In this document: positions 15,705 to 23,838 of the stretch, piece after piece
Layout: each line of letters starts with the position of its first letter
Numbering within the stretch: position 1 is the first letter of the stretch
Assembly (NCBI GenBank): GCA_035281585.1
Contig: DATEDP010000035.1
Coordinates: forward strand, 1 to 34,441
DNA length: 34,441 nucleotides
Reading direction: 5' to 3'
Origin: a bacterium
Lineage (GTDB): Bacteria > UBA10199 > DSSB01
Made by a program: the position numbers and the translations under genes
Notes under the pieces: generated by a model
What the model was told of the DNA's origin: nothing
Database searches by the model: none
The model's input: the letters and a program-made list of their open reading frames with translations, nothing else

Positions 15705-15828
15705 CCTCCCCCTTTTGAAAAAGGGAGGATCAAGGGGGGATTTAAAGCGGCGGCTTGAAGATAAAAGCCCGTTTTGCTGCATTGCCACGGCTTTAAATCC
15801 CCCCTGCCCCCCCTTTTTCAAAGGGGGG
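15705..15828. repeat. Family A paired-hairpin repeat
   Basis: The left hairpin (15705-15728) is a variant with CCTCCC / GGGAGG. The right hairpin (near 15807-15828) has CCCCCCTTT / AAAGGGGGG. Inside them GGGGGGATTTAAAGC and its complement near 15790 form a longer inverted repeat around a variable core of ~35 bases. The minus-strand RNA methyltransferase gene ends inside the right hairpin, which provides its last codons and stop. Confidence 0.88.
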
Positions 15829-16753
15829 TGAGAAGATGGGCGATGACTTCAAGATTGAGGGTTTGGGGGAAAAAGTCGATGGGCTGGATCGATTCGACCT
15901 CATAGCCGGCCTGAATCAAGACCTTAAGGTCCTTCTTGAGCGCCGGCGGATGGCAAGACACATATAAAATCCGAGGCGGCTTGGCGGAGCGGAATACCGG
16001 CAGGCAATCCTCGGCCCCGCCCCGCGGCGGATCCAGCAGAACCAAATCGAAACTTTGCTTGGCGCGAAAAAGTTGAGCCGCCACCTTGGCGGCGGCGCCG
16101 GCCTTCCAACTCAACTGCGGCCAATCTCCTTGAAGGGCGATGCCCCGCTCCACCGCCCGGCGATCCGACTCCACCGCCACCCAAGTTTGTTCGGGTCGAG
16201 CCAAGGCGTAAGTCAGATTCCCGCTGCCGGCGAAAAGCTCGAGAACGCTGCGGGGCTTCATTTCCGCCAAGTCCTTTCGCAAGATTTCGATCAGGATTCG
16301 GTTGGCCTCGGGGTTGACCTGGACGAAGCTGCGCTCCTCCCCTTCTTGGCTGATTTCGACTTCTCCGTCATCGAGCAGGGTCAATTCGTAGGTGAGCGAG
16401 GTCGGCTTGCGCGGCTGCTTTAGGACTTCAGCGGCCCGGGCCTGGACTTCGGGGATTTTGGCGTTGAGGGCCTCGTCGGCGATGAGGCAGCGGTCGATCT
16501 CGACCACCTGGCGGCTCCTGCTCCCGTAAAACCCGACTTGGCCCTGGGGACCAACATGAAGCTGGATGCGCCGCCGGTAGTTCCAGGTCTTGGGTGAAGG
16601 GAGGATGGGATGAATCTGTTCGGCCGCGACGACGCCTTTGAGAATTTCGGCCAACCAAGCCTGCTTGTGAGCCAACTGCTCTTGGTCCGTCAAATCCTGG
16701 AGTTGGCAGCCCCCGCAAGGGCCGAAATAGGGACAGGGAGGGATCTGAGGCAT
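15818..16753 (-). CDS. 23S rRNA (uracil-C5)-methyltransferase, RlmC/RlmD type
   Basis: A 311-residue SAM-dependent RNA m5U methyltransferase of the TrmA/RumA family. Cys7, Cys13, Cys16 and Cys89 match the four ligands of the [4Fe-4S] cluster. Motif I is VLELFAGSGNLTYA (170-183), motif IV is DPPRGG (241-246), and the catalytic Cys267 lies in YVSCHPP. FFPQTLNLE near the end is the family's C-terminal signature. The N-terminal TRAM RNA-binding domain of RlmD is absent, as in RlmC, and the protein is short for the family. ATG at 16753 is chosen, with GGAAAAACG before it; the open frame upstream runs through the neighbouring gene and is not coding. The last codons and TGA come from repeat A. The exact target uridine cannot be told. 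Confidence 0.88.
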   Translation of the reverse strand: MPQIPPCPYFGPCGGCQLQDLTDQEQLAHKQAWLAEILKGVVAAEQIHPILPSPKTWNYRRRIQLHVGPQGQVGFYGSRSRQVVEIDRCLIADEALNAKIPEVQARAAEVLKQPRKPTSLTYELTLLDDGEVEISQEGEERSFVQVNPEANRILIEILRKDLAEMKPRSVLELFAGSGNLTYALARPEQTWVAVESDRRAVERGIALQGDWPQLSWKAGAAAKVAAQLFRAKQSFDLVLLDPPRGGAEDCLPVFRSAKPPRILYVSCHPPALKKDLKVLIQAGYEVESIQPIDFFPQTLNLEVIAHLLTPL

Positions 16754-16812
16754 CGTTTTTCCATAGAGATTCTTTTTTTGCTTGGCAACCGATCCTTGGA
16801 ACGGCCGAGATA

Positions 16813-17919
16813 TCAATAGACCACCACTGAGCGAATCGACTCGCCACGCTCCATCAGCTCGAAACCCTCGTTGATCTTCTCCAACGGCAAGCGGTGGGTG
16901 ATCAGCTCGTCGATCTTGACCTTCCCTTCCATGTACCAATCGACGATCCGCGGAACGTCGGTCCGGCCGCGGGCGCCGCCGAAGGCCGTGCCTTTCCAAA
17001 CCCGTCCGGTGACGAGCTGGAAGGGCCGAGTGCTGATCTCCTGGCCGGCGCCGGCCACTCCGATGATGATCGACTGGCCCCATCCGCGGTGACAGCATTC
17101 CAAGGCCTGGCGCATGGTCTGGACATTGCCGATGCACTCGAAGCTGTAATCGGCCCCGCCGCCGGTGACTTGGATCACGGCGTCGACGACGTTCTCCACT
17201 TCCTTGGGGTTGATGAAGTGGGTCATGCCGAACTTTCGGGCCAAGGCTTCGCGGCCCGGATTGAGGTCGATGCCGACGATCTTGTCGGCCCCGACCATCT
17301 TCGCCCCTTGAATGACGTTGAGGCCGATCCCGCCCAAGCCGAAGACGGCAACGTTGGCCCCGGCCTCGACCTTGGCGGTGAAGAGGACCGCGCCAACGCC
17401 GGTGGTGACTCCGCAGCCGATATAGCAGATCTTGTCGAAAGGCGCGTCTTCCCGGACCTTGGCGAGGGCGATCTCGGGCAGGACGGTGTAGTTCGAGAAA
17501 GTCGAGGTCCCCATGTAGTGATGCAAGGCCTTGCCTTCGAGCGAGAAACGGCTGGTCCCGTCGGGCATCAGGCCCTTGCCCTGGGTGGCCCGAATCGCGG
17601 TGCAGAGGTTGGTCTTGCGCGAGAGGCAGCTTTTGCATTCGCGGCACTCCGGCGTATAGAGCGGAATGACGTGGTCGCCTTTCTGAAGCGACTTCACGCC
17701 CGAACCAACTTCGACGACGACGCCGGCGCCCTCGTGCCCCAGAATCGAGGGAAATAAACCCTCGGGATCGGCGCCGGAAAGCGTGTAGTGATCGGTGTGG
17801 CAGATGCCGGTGGCCTTGACCTCGACCAAGACCTCGCCGGCCTGGGGGCCTTCGAGGTCGACTTCGGCGATGCTTAAAGGCTCTCCGGCTTTCCAGGCGA
17901 TGGCAGCTTTACTTTTCAT
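16813..17919 (-). CDS. S-(hydroxymethyl)glutathione dehydrogenase / class III ADH
   Basis: A 368-residue zinc- and NAD-dependent dehydrogenase of the class III alcohol dehydrogenase family (FrmA/AdhC), which oxidises the glutathione adduct of formaldehyde. Catalytic zinc ligands are Cys40 (GICHTDH), His62 (GHEGAG) and a Cys near 169 (YIGCGV). The structural zinc is held by Cys92, Cys95, Cys98 and Cys106. The cofactor loop is FGLGGIGLNVIQGAK. The ATG has GGAGGG at good spacing and overlaps the stop of the SRPBCC gene by four bases (ATGA), so the two are coupled. The substrate could also be another primary alcohol. The family is firm. Confidence 0.9.
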   Translation of the reverse strand: MKSKAAIAWKAGEPLSIAEVDLEGPQAGEVLVEVKATGICHTDHYTLSGADPEGLFPSILGHEGAGVVVEVGSGVKSLQKGDHVIPLYTPECRECKSCLSRKTNLCTAIRATQGKGLMPDGTSRFSLEGKALHHYMGTSTFSNYTVLPEIALAKVREDAPFDKICYIGCGVTTGVGAVLFTAKVEAGANVAVFGLGGIGLNVIQGAKMVGADKIVGIDLNPGREALARKFGMTHFINPKEVENVVDAVIQVTGGGADYSFECIGNVQTMRQALECCHRGWGQSIIIGVAGAGQEISTRPFQLVTGRVWKGTAFGGARGRTDVPRIVDWYMEGKVKIDELITHRLPLEKINEGFELMERGESIRSVVVY

Positions 17920-18464
17920 GGGTTTCCCTCCGCGGCTTCGGCGTCGCACCGAACGATCTCCAAGCTCCTCTTTCGGATGAAGCCGCTGAAAGGCGCAATG
18001 AAATTCCAGTAACGCCGAAATTTTCGATAAGCCTTGTCGCCGAGGCACTGGATTCGGGTTTCGGTGTGCAGGACGCTTCGCCCTTCCCCCGCGGGCTCCA
18101 AGCCGAAATGCCAGATCGCCTTGGCATAGCCTTCCTGGGCAAAATTCAAGAAGCCTTGGGCGTCGAGCCGCTGGAGTCGCCCCTTCCAAGTCCAGAACTG
18201 CCCGACCACCCCCAACGCGAATTCCCGCTCCGGAATCCGACCCAGTTCACAGAAGCGCAAGCGGCGAAAATTCTCCCAGGTCGACCCGGAGGTCGGAAGG
18301 CCGCGTAGCCTCAATAAGATGCGGACCGGCAAAGATCGCGAAAGATTCAAACTTTCCATGGCCCGATAGACCCGGGCCGACGGCGCACGAATGACCGTGG
18401 AATGCTTATTGCGGAACTGGAATTCCGGCAAATACCGCTCCAACAGCAACTCATTGCCCGACAT
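17916..18464 (-). CDS. SRPBCC-fold protein of unknown ligand
   Basis: A 182-residue protein that resembles the SRPBCC (START/polyketide cyclase-like) superfamily. It opens with PEFQFRNKHSTVIRAPSARVYRAME, the usual first strand and helix of that fold. Further on come RFCELGRIPEREFALGVVGQFWTW and, near the C-terminus, a long helix. Such proteins bind a small hydrophobic ligand in a helix-grip cavity. No signal peptide is seen. It starts 4 bases after the peroxidase gene and overlaps the dehydrogenase start by four bases. The ligand and role are unknown. The context suggests a redox or detoxification operon. Confidence 0.7.
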   Translation of the reverse strand: MSGNELLLERYLPEFQFRNKHSTVIRAPSARVYRAMESLNLSRSLPVRILLRLRGLPTSGSTWENFRRLRFCELGRIPEREFALGVVGQFWTWKGRLQRLDAQGFLNFAQEGYAKAIWHFGLEPAGEGRSVLHTETRIQCLGDKAYRKFRRYWNFIAPFSGFIRKRSLEIVRCDAEAAEGNP

Positions 18465-18468
18465 GGCC

Positions 18469-19872
18469 TTAAAGCGCCCTCAGAAAGGCCACCAGGTCGC
18501 CCTTTTCCTGGGCGTTCAGCTTCGTGCCCAACACGAGATTGAAGAACTCGACGGAGTCCTCCAAGGTCAAGAGTCGGCCGTCATGGAGATAAGGCGGCGA
18601 ATCCTTGATCCCGCGGAGCGGGAAGGTCTTGATCGGCCCATCGGCCGAGGCCATCCGGCCGTTGACCAGCTGGGGCTTGAAGAAGCGCTCGGTCTTGAGA
18701 TTGTGCATCAGGTTGTCGGTGTAATAAGGCGGAACGTGACAGGCCGCGCATTGGCCCTTGCCGAAGAAGATAGCCTGGCCCCGCATTTCGGCTTCGCTGG
18801 CCTTGGTCGGATCGAGCTTGCCGAAGACATCGAGCTTCGGCGCCGGCGGGAAATCGAGCAGCTCCTGAAATTCGGCCATGGCGTGGACCTGCTGGCCGCG
18901 GTCCAGGATATTGATCCCCTTCTTGGCGGCGATGACCGGATCGCCGTCGAAGTAGGCCGCCCGCTGCTCGAACTCGGTGAAGTCCTCGACGTTCTTCAAG
19001 GCCCGCTGCGAGCCGAAAAGCCGCTGGATGTTCACGCCCCGCAGCGACGGCGTATCGATCCGATGGCGGAACTCCTGGGGCCGGATGTCGCCGACCAAGT
19101 GAGTGGCGGCGTTGGTATGGCCGTTGCTGTGACAGTCGAGGCAAGCCACCCCTCGGCTGGGCAGGGCCGAGCGCCGGTCCTCGGTGAGGTTGAACTGCTG
19201 CTGCGGAAAGGGGGTCAGCAATAGGCGCAGGCCGTCGAGCTGCTTGGGATTGAGGATGCCGTTGAAGCGCTCGTAAAAGTTATTGATCGTGATGAGCTGG
19301 CCGCCGGAGACGTCGCCCAAATCGGGCCGAGTGGTCAGAAAGATCGGCGCCGGAAACTCCGGCAGGAAATGATCCGGCAGGTCGTAATCCAAATCGAAGC
19401 GGGTCAGGTCCCGCCCCTCTTGCTTCTTGACCTCCTCAATTTCGAAATGGGGAAAGAGCATCCCGCCCTCGGGATGGTTGGGATGGGGCAAGGGCAGAAA
19501 TCCGGCTGGAAAGAGACTGCCGTTGCGGATCTCGTCGGGTGTCTTGTTGGCGAGCTCTTCCCAAGTGCCTTGAGCCAGCTTGACCCGGACGCCCTCTTGC
19601 ACCGCCTTGCCCCGGGCCATCGTGACGCCGGCCGCCGGCCGGTTGCTCAAATCGTAGCGGGCATTCAACAAATCCCTTTGGCGGGCCATGATCCCGGCCT
19701 TCTCGCCTTGCATTTTTGCCATGGTGTCGGGGAAAGGAACGGTGATGTTCACCGGCGCGAAGCTGCTGGGAGCGCTGCCGCTTTCGACCGTCGAGTGCCG
19801 GAAGAGCAGGACTCCGACGACGCCGACCGCAACCACACCGAAGAGCCAGAGGAGCTTGACGGGACGCTTCAT
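18469..19872 (-). CDS. Di-heme cytochrome c peroxidase-like protein
   Basis: A 467-residue protein with an N-terminal membrane or signal segment (residues 7-24), exported to the periplasm. It carries two CxxCH heme c sites, CLDCH at 244-248 and CAACH at 375-379. The downstream signature PPYLHDGRLLTLEDSVEFF is typical of the CcpA/MauG family. Known members reduce hydrogen peroxide with electrons from cytochrome c or oxidise partner proteins. It is longer than classic CcpA (~330 residues) because of an extra ~200-residue N-terminal region before the first heme. The chosen ATG has GGAGGGAG directly before it. It is the first gene of a coupled set with the SRPBCC and dehydrogenase genes. Heme c peroxidase suggests a respiring organism that meets oxygen. 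Confidence 0.85.
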   Translation of the reverse strand: MKRPVKLLWLFGVVAVGVVGVLLFRHSTVESGSAPSSFAPVNITVPFPDTMAKMQGEKAGIMARQRDLLNARYDLSNRPAAGVTMARGKAVQEGVRVKLAQGTWEELANKTPDEIRNGSLFPAGFLPLPHPNHPEGGMLFPHFEIEEVKKQEGRDLTRFDLDYDLPDHFLPEFPAPIFLTTRPDLGDVSGGQLITINNFYERFNGILNPKQLDGLRLLLTPFPQQQFNLTEDRRSALPSRGVACLDCHSNGHTNAATHLVGDIRPQEFRHRIDTPSLRGVNIQRLFGSQRALKNVEDFTEFEQRAAYFDGDPVIAAKKGINILDRGQQVHAMAEFQELLDFPPAPKLDVFGKLDPTKASEAEMRGQAIFFGKGQCAACHVPPYYTDNLMHNLKTERFFKPQLVNGRMASADGPIKTFPLRGIKDSPPYLHDGRLLTLEDSVEFFNLVLGTKLNAQEKGDLVAFLRAL

Positions 19873-19938
19873 ACTCCCTCCTTCTTCCAATTAGGAGAAT
19901 GGTAGCCCCCGCCGAAAAGCGAGGAAAGGCAAATCGTC

Positions 19939-20688
19939 TTAAGTCCCGAGCCGAGCCGCGATGCGGGCCCGGACTTCGTCGCTCAGCCGGCGGGCGGCGG
20001 CATCGAGATCGCCGTTTTTGAAGGGAGCCACCGCGACCGGATCGAGGACTTCGAGGCGCATCCGTGATTTTCCGCTCAGCAGCCGCGAGTGCTTGGGAAT
20101 GGCGTAGAGCGAGTCCCGGATGACGATGGGCAGGATGTCAAAGCCGCTCTCCATCGCCAAACGGAAGGCGCCGGGCTTGAAGTCCCGCAGCTGACCGTCC
20201 TGCGAACGGGTCCCCTCGGGAAAGAAGAAGACCGAGGAGCCTTGCTCCAGCCAACCGCGGCAGTCGCGAAGGCAGCGCTCGCGGCTTTCGGGATTGCCCC
20301 GGTCGATGGCGACATAGCCGTTGAGCGACATGTTCCAGCCCAGCAAGGGGACCTTGAACAGCTCCTTCTTGGCGACCCACTTGAAATGCAGGAAGGTGTT
20401 GAAGACGCAGATGATGTCGGCCATCGACTGATGGTTGGCGACGATGACATAGGCCCGCTTCTTGTCGGCCCGCTCCAGCCCGGACTTTTCCAAGCTCCAA
20501 AAGGGATTCACCCAGAGATAGAGGCTGGACCAGAGACAGGTGTACTTTTGCAAGAAGCGCAGATTGGGGTCGAAGGGCTTGGTGACGAGCCGGATCAAAG
20601 CCGCGCCGATCACCAATACCATCGACGAAAGGACGAAGAAGGCCCAAAAGAGGCCGTTGATCGCCACCAGGTAGATTTTCCGAAGCAT
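19939..20688 (-). CDS. plsC: 1-acyl-sn-glycerol-3-phosphate acyltransferase
   Basis: A 249-residue membrane-bound acyltransferase that makes phosphatidic acid. A hydrophobic segment at residues 8-35 anchors it. The catalytic HX4D box is NHQSMAD (His86, Asp91), and the phosphate-binding FFPEGTRS is at 155-162. The conserved GYVAIDR at 124-130 is block II-like. It lies between repeat A, upstream, and the peroxidase gene 66 bases downstream. The start is ATG at 20688 with only a weak GGGG upstream. Other acyl acceptors are possible in this superfamily. Confidence 0.88.
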   Translation of the reverse strand: MLRKIYLVAINGLFWAFFVLSSMVLVIGAALIRLVTKPFDPNLRFLQKYTCLWSSLYLWVNPFWSLEKSGLERADKKRAYVIVANHQSMADIICVFNTFLHFKWVAKKELFKVPLLGWNMSLNGYVAIDRGNPESRERCLRDCRGWLEQGSSVFFFPEGTRSQDGQLRDFKPGAFRLAMESGFDILPIVIRDSLYAIPKHSRLLSGKSRMRLEVLDPVAVAPFKNGDLDAAARRLSDEVRARIAARLGT

Positions 20689-20703
20689 GCTAACACCCCG
20701 ATA

Positions 20704-20820
20704 AACCCCCCTTTGAAAAAGGGGGGTTGGGGGGATTTAAAGCGCTGGCAATATTACCGATTGGTTTTTTTTGCCATGTCCGTCAAATCCCCCCTGCCCC
20801 CCTTTTTCAAAGGGGGGTTT
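20704..20820. repeat. Family A paired-hairpin repeat between thiL and plsC
   Basis: Hairpins at 20704-20728 and 20797-20820 are both of the CCCCCCTTT / AAAGGGGGG type in inverted orientation. Between them are GGGGGGATTTAAAGC and TCAAATCCCCCC as inner arms and a core of ~45 bases that includes eight T in a row. It fills the gap between thiL and plsC. Confidence 0.9.
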
Positions 20821-20824
20821 AGAA

Positions 20825-21811
20825 TTAGAAGTGTCGATACCCCCGCCAAACCACCGCGATCTTCTTCCCCGACCGATGCCAGGCCAGCTTTTGGCTTTTC
20901 TTGGCTTTCCCGATCCGGGTCACCTTCAATCGATAACGCCGGCAGTATTCTTGAAATCGCCTTTCGGCTCCGCGGCGCACCGTGAAGAGAAGCTCATAAT
21001 CCTCCCCGCCGGCCAAGAGCAATCGTTCTTCTTCGAACTTCAAATTTTGGCAAAGCCGGGTGAAGGCCCGCGACTTCGGCAACAAATCGATATCGACCTC
21101 GAAACCGACACCGGAAGCGCGAGCGAGGTGAACCAAATCGCCGGCCAAGCCATCGCTGAGATCCAGCGCCGCGCTCACCATCCCGCTGCGGGCCAATTTT
21201 TCGCCCCATTCCAAGCGCGGCCCGGGCCGGGCATGGCGCCGGCGGAAGGGCTGGGCCGCCCCTCCGATCCCTTTTTGAATCGCCATCCAACCGAGGGCGG
21301 CGGTGCCGAGCTCGCCGCTGACCCAAAGCGTGTCACCCGGCCGGGCTCCGCTTCGCAACAAGGGTTTTTGGCGGCTTTCGCCCAGGACCGCCACGGCGAT
21401 CGTGGCGCCGGCCGGCGAGGCGTTGGTGTCGCCGCCGACGATCGGGCAGCGATAGCGCCGGGAAGCCTCGGCCAGCCCGCGATAAAAGGCATCGAGCTCA
21501 GCGACTTTGGCTTTCTTCGGCAGGGCCAGACCGACCACGGCGCCCAAGGGCCTTCCGCCCATCGCGGCGAGGTCGCTCAAATTCACCGCCAAGCTCTTCC
21601 AACCCAAGTCCCGCCATTCGGCCGGCGAGCCCCGGCGGAAATGAACGCCTTCGACCAGCAAATCTTCGGTGAATAGTTGGTAATGGCGGGGAGAGAGCTG
21701 GAGGACCGCGGCGTCGTCGCCGATGCCGACTTTCCAACCGGAGCTCGGTGGAAGCCGCCGGCGAACGCGCTCGATGAGACCGAATTCGCCGAGGGAATGA
21801 AGAGTGGGCAT
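20825..21811 (-). CDS. thiL: Thiamine-monophosphate kinase
   Basis: A 328-residue ATP-dependent kinase that turns thiamine phosphate into thiamine pyrophosphate, the active cofactor. ThiL signatures in order: GIGDDAAV near residue 30, VEGVHF, NLSDLAAMGG near 80, VGGDTN near 120, LDLSDGLAGD near 207 and GGEDYELLF near 258. The ATG at 21811 is chosen. It gives the usual N-terminus (LGEFGLIERV) and lies 8 bases from the edge of repeat C, whose AGGATGAC end is the nearest purine-rich stretch. No thiamine riboswitch is visible upstream. The gene follows the heat-shock operon after a 93-base gap filled by that repeat. Confidence 0.93.
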   Translation of the reverse strand: MPTLHSLGEFGLIERVRRRLPPSSGWKVGIGDDAAVLQLSPRHYQLFTEDLLVEGVHFRRGSPAEWRDLGWKSLAVNLSDLAAMGGRPLGAVVGLALPKKAKVAELDAFYRGLAEASRRYRCPIVGGDTNASPAGATIAVAVLGESRQKPLLRSGARPGDTLWVSGELGTAALGWMAIQKGIGGAAQPFRRRHARPGPRLEWGEKLARSGMVSAALDLSDGLAGDLVHLARASGVGFEVDIDLLPKSRAFTRLCQNLKFEEERLLLAGGEDYELLFTVRRGAERRFQEYCRRYRLKVTRIGKAKKSQKLAWHRSGKKIAVVWRGYRHF

Positions 21812-21818
21812 CCAGCTA

Positions 21819-21898
21819 GTCATCCTGAGGAGCATAGCGACGAAGGATCTATGACCACCTTGGTGGGTATGAGATCCTTCGCTGGCGCTCAGGATGAC
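21819..21898. repeat. Family C inverted repeat (GTCATCCTGAGG type)
   Basis: An 80-bp element with termini GTCATCCTGAG and CTCAGGATGAC, then GAAGGATCT at 21842-21850 and AGATCCTTC at 21872-21880. The centre is the palindrome CCACCTTGGTGG. Repeats with these ends are, to my knowledge, common in many unrelated bacterial genomes. It separates the periplasmic lipoprotein gene from thiL. Confidence 0.88.
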
Positions 21899-21904
21899 AC
21901 CCGA

Positions 21905-23833
21905 TTATTTAAGTTCTTTGATCTGTCCGCCCTCGACCGTCAGCAAATACGGCTCAACCTGGGCCTCGCGGTCCGGCAGAAAGGACCGCAAGCCGGTCAC
22001 CCCGCGGAAGCCGCGCATGCCGCTGACCGCCTGGCGGACTTCGTCGCCGGAGCCGCCCTTTCGCCCGTGCAAGGCGTGGCCCAGGAAACGGATCGCGTCA
22101 TAGCCCATCGCCTCGAGGGTCGAAGGCGTCCCGCCGTAGGCTCCCTGGAACTCTTGGACGAATTCCCGGACCGCCGGCGCGTCCGAATCCTTGAAGTAGA
22201 TGTCGAGAAAGATCGATTGGTCGAGCAGGCCGCCGGATTTCGCCGCCAGGCTGGGGTCGTTCCAGGCATTGGTGCCGAGCAGCAGAATGTTCTCGATGCC
22301 GGCCGGCCGCAAAGCCGGAGCGATCTTTAAGACCGAAGCATAGGAATCGGGAATGAACAGCGAGTCGAAGCCCAGCGGATTGCTCGCCGAAATCTGAGAC
22401 ACGCTGAACTTGAGCTGCCGGAGCTGGTTGGCCGCATCGCCGGCCGAAGCGTAGCCCTGGGAGGCGGTGACGGTGGCGCCTTGGGCCGGCGCCATGTCCT
22501 TCATCGTCGACATCATCACCTTGCCGTAGTTCGAGTTCGGATAGAGGACGGCGATGTTCTTTTTCTGCCGTTTCTTCACCGCCTCGCCCAGCAAAGCTCG
22601 GACCTGCTCGCCCGGGGTCAGGCTGAAGCGAAAGATTTTGTCGCCGATGGCCGGAATGCCTTCCTTTTGGGCCAAGCTGATCATCACGACGCCCAGCTCC
22701 TGGGCTCGCCGGGCCGCGGCTTGGGCCGAGGCCGAGGAGAGCGGCCCGATGATCGCCGCCACCTTTTCGTCGCGAACCAAGGACTCCACCGCCTGAACCG
22801 CCAAGTTGGGATCGCCTTGATCGTCGCGGCTGACGATCTCGAGGTTGTTCACCCCGCTGCAGGGAGCCTTGAGGCTGGCCGCGCACTCCATGCCCTTGAG
22901 GGTGCTGGCGCCATAGACTTCATACTTTCCGGTGAGCGGGAGGATCACGCCGACCTTGAAGGTCTTGCCGCTGGGCTTGCCTTCCTTGCCCGGCTTGTAA
23001 CCGAGCTTGGCCAGGGTCGGAGCGGCTTCCTTGGCCAGGGGATGGCCGGGATACTTGTCTTGGAGCCGGCCCAGGTATTTCTTGGCGTTCTTGCTGTCGC
23101 CGGCCTGGTTGTAAGCCATGCCCAGCTTGTAAGCGACATAGGGCTCGCTGGCCTTGGCCTTGTAATCCTTGAAGCGGGGATCGATCTGATCGATCGTGGC
23201 CGGCCGCCGGGCCCAGGCTTCGAGATCTTGGGTGACCGCCGGCCGCATCGGCGCTTCGCCGCCGTACTTTTGCTGGACCGTCGCGTCGCTCATCCCCTGA
23301 TAGGTGTCGAGCAGCACCGCATCGTAGAAGCCGCGCCGCTCGGCCGAGCCGCCGGTCTTTTCCAGGGCGGCCAAGCCGAGGCCGCCGAGCTTGATCCGGT
23401 CGTTCTCGCCCAGGGCATGGGGCTGGGTCTTGTCGAAGTAAGCCAGGCTGCGGTCGAATTGATTGAGTCGAAATTGGGAGATACCGGCCTTGACCCGGGC
23501 CCGCGAAGCCACGTCGGGATCGGGCGTCTTGCCGATCAGCCGGTCGAAGGTCACGGTGGCGCCGTTGTAGTCCTTGCGCAGCATCTGGATCTGGCCGATC
23601 CGATAAAGGCTGGTGTCGGTCAGCTCGTTGTAGGGATATTTATCGACGTAGGCCTGATAGCCGCTCTCGGCTTGGGGATAGCGCTGGGCCTTGAATTCGT
23701 CCTCGGCCCGGGCAAAATCGGCGCGCGCCTCGGCGCTCACCGGGTTGGGATAGACCACCTTGGTCGGGCTGACCCCGCCCTTGATGCAAGCCGTGGTTGC
23801 CAGGAGGAGAAGGAGGACGAGGACCTTTCGCAT
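21905..23833 (-). CDS. TPR plus periplasmic-binding lipoprotein, LpoA-like
   Basis: A 642-residue lipoprotein (lipobox TTAC, Cys16). The first ~285 residues are helical TPR-type repeats (FARAEDEFKAQRYPQAESGYQAYVDKYP, then several similar units). From about residue 290 a type I periplasmic-binding fold follows (KVGVILPLTGKYEVYGASTLKGME, later AAIIGPLSSASAQAAA and IAVLYPNSNYGK), as in branched-chain amino acid receptors and in LpoA, the outer-membrane activator of penicillin-binding proteins. The combination TPR plus Peripla_BP_6 fits LpoA-like proteins best. ATG at 23833 has GGTGAAAAG directly upstream. ATG at 23851 would overlap dnaJ. It lies 5 bases after dnaJ, so it is co-transcribed with the heat-shock genes. 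The function in cell wall synthesis is inferred. Confidence 0.82.
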   Translation of the reverse strand: MRKVLVLLLLLATTACIKGGVSPTKVVYPNPVSAEARADFARAEDEFKAQRYPQAESGYQAYVDKYPYNELTDTSLYRIGQIQMLRKDYNGATVTFDRLIGKTPDPDVASRARVKAGISQFRLNQFDRSLAYFDKTQPHALGENDRIKLGGLGLAALEKTGGSAERRGFYDAVLLDTYQGMSDATVQQKYGGEAPMRPAVTQDLEAWARRPATIDQIDPRFKDYKAKASEPYVAYKLGMAYNQAGDSKNAKKYLGRLQDKYPGHPLAKEAAPTLAKLGYKPGKEGKPSGKTFKVGVILPLTGKYEVYGASTLKGMECAASLKAPCSGVNNLEIVSRDDQGDPNLAVQAVESLVRDEKVAAIIGPLSSASAQAAARRAQELGVVMISLAQKEGIPAIGDKIFRFSLTPGEQVRALLGEAVKKRQKKNIAVLYPNSNYGKVMMSTMKDMAPAQGATVTASQGYASAGDAANQLRQLKFSVSQISASNPLGFDSLFIPDSYASVLKIAPALRPAGIENILLLGTNAWNDPSLAAKSGGLLDQSIFLDIYFKDSDAPAVREFVQEFQGAYGGTPSTLEAMGYDAIRFLGHALHGRKGGSGDEVRQAVSGMRGFRGVTGLRSFLPDREAQVEPYLLTVEGGQIKELK

Positions 23834-23838
23834 TCTTT

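Noticed and set aside
16754-17647. A long N-terminal extension of the RNA methyltransferase in the same frame
   Set aside because: It runs in a shifted frame through the formaldehyde-type dehydrogenase gene, is Arg-rich and lacks domains. It is a shadow of that gene.
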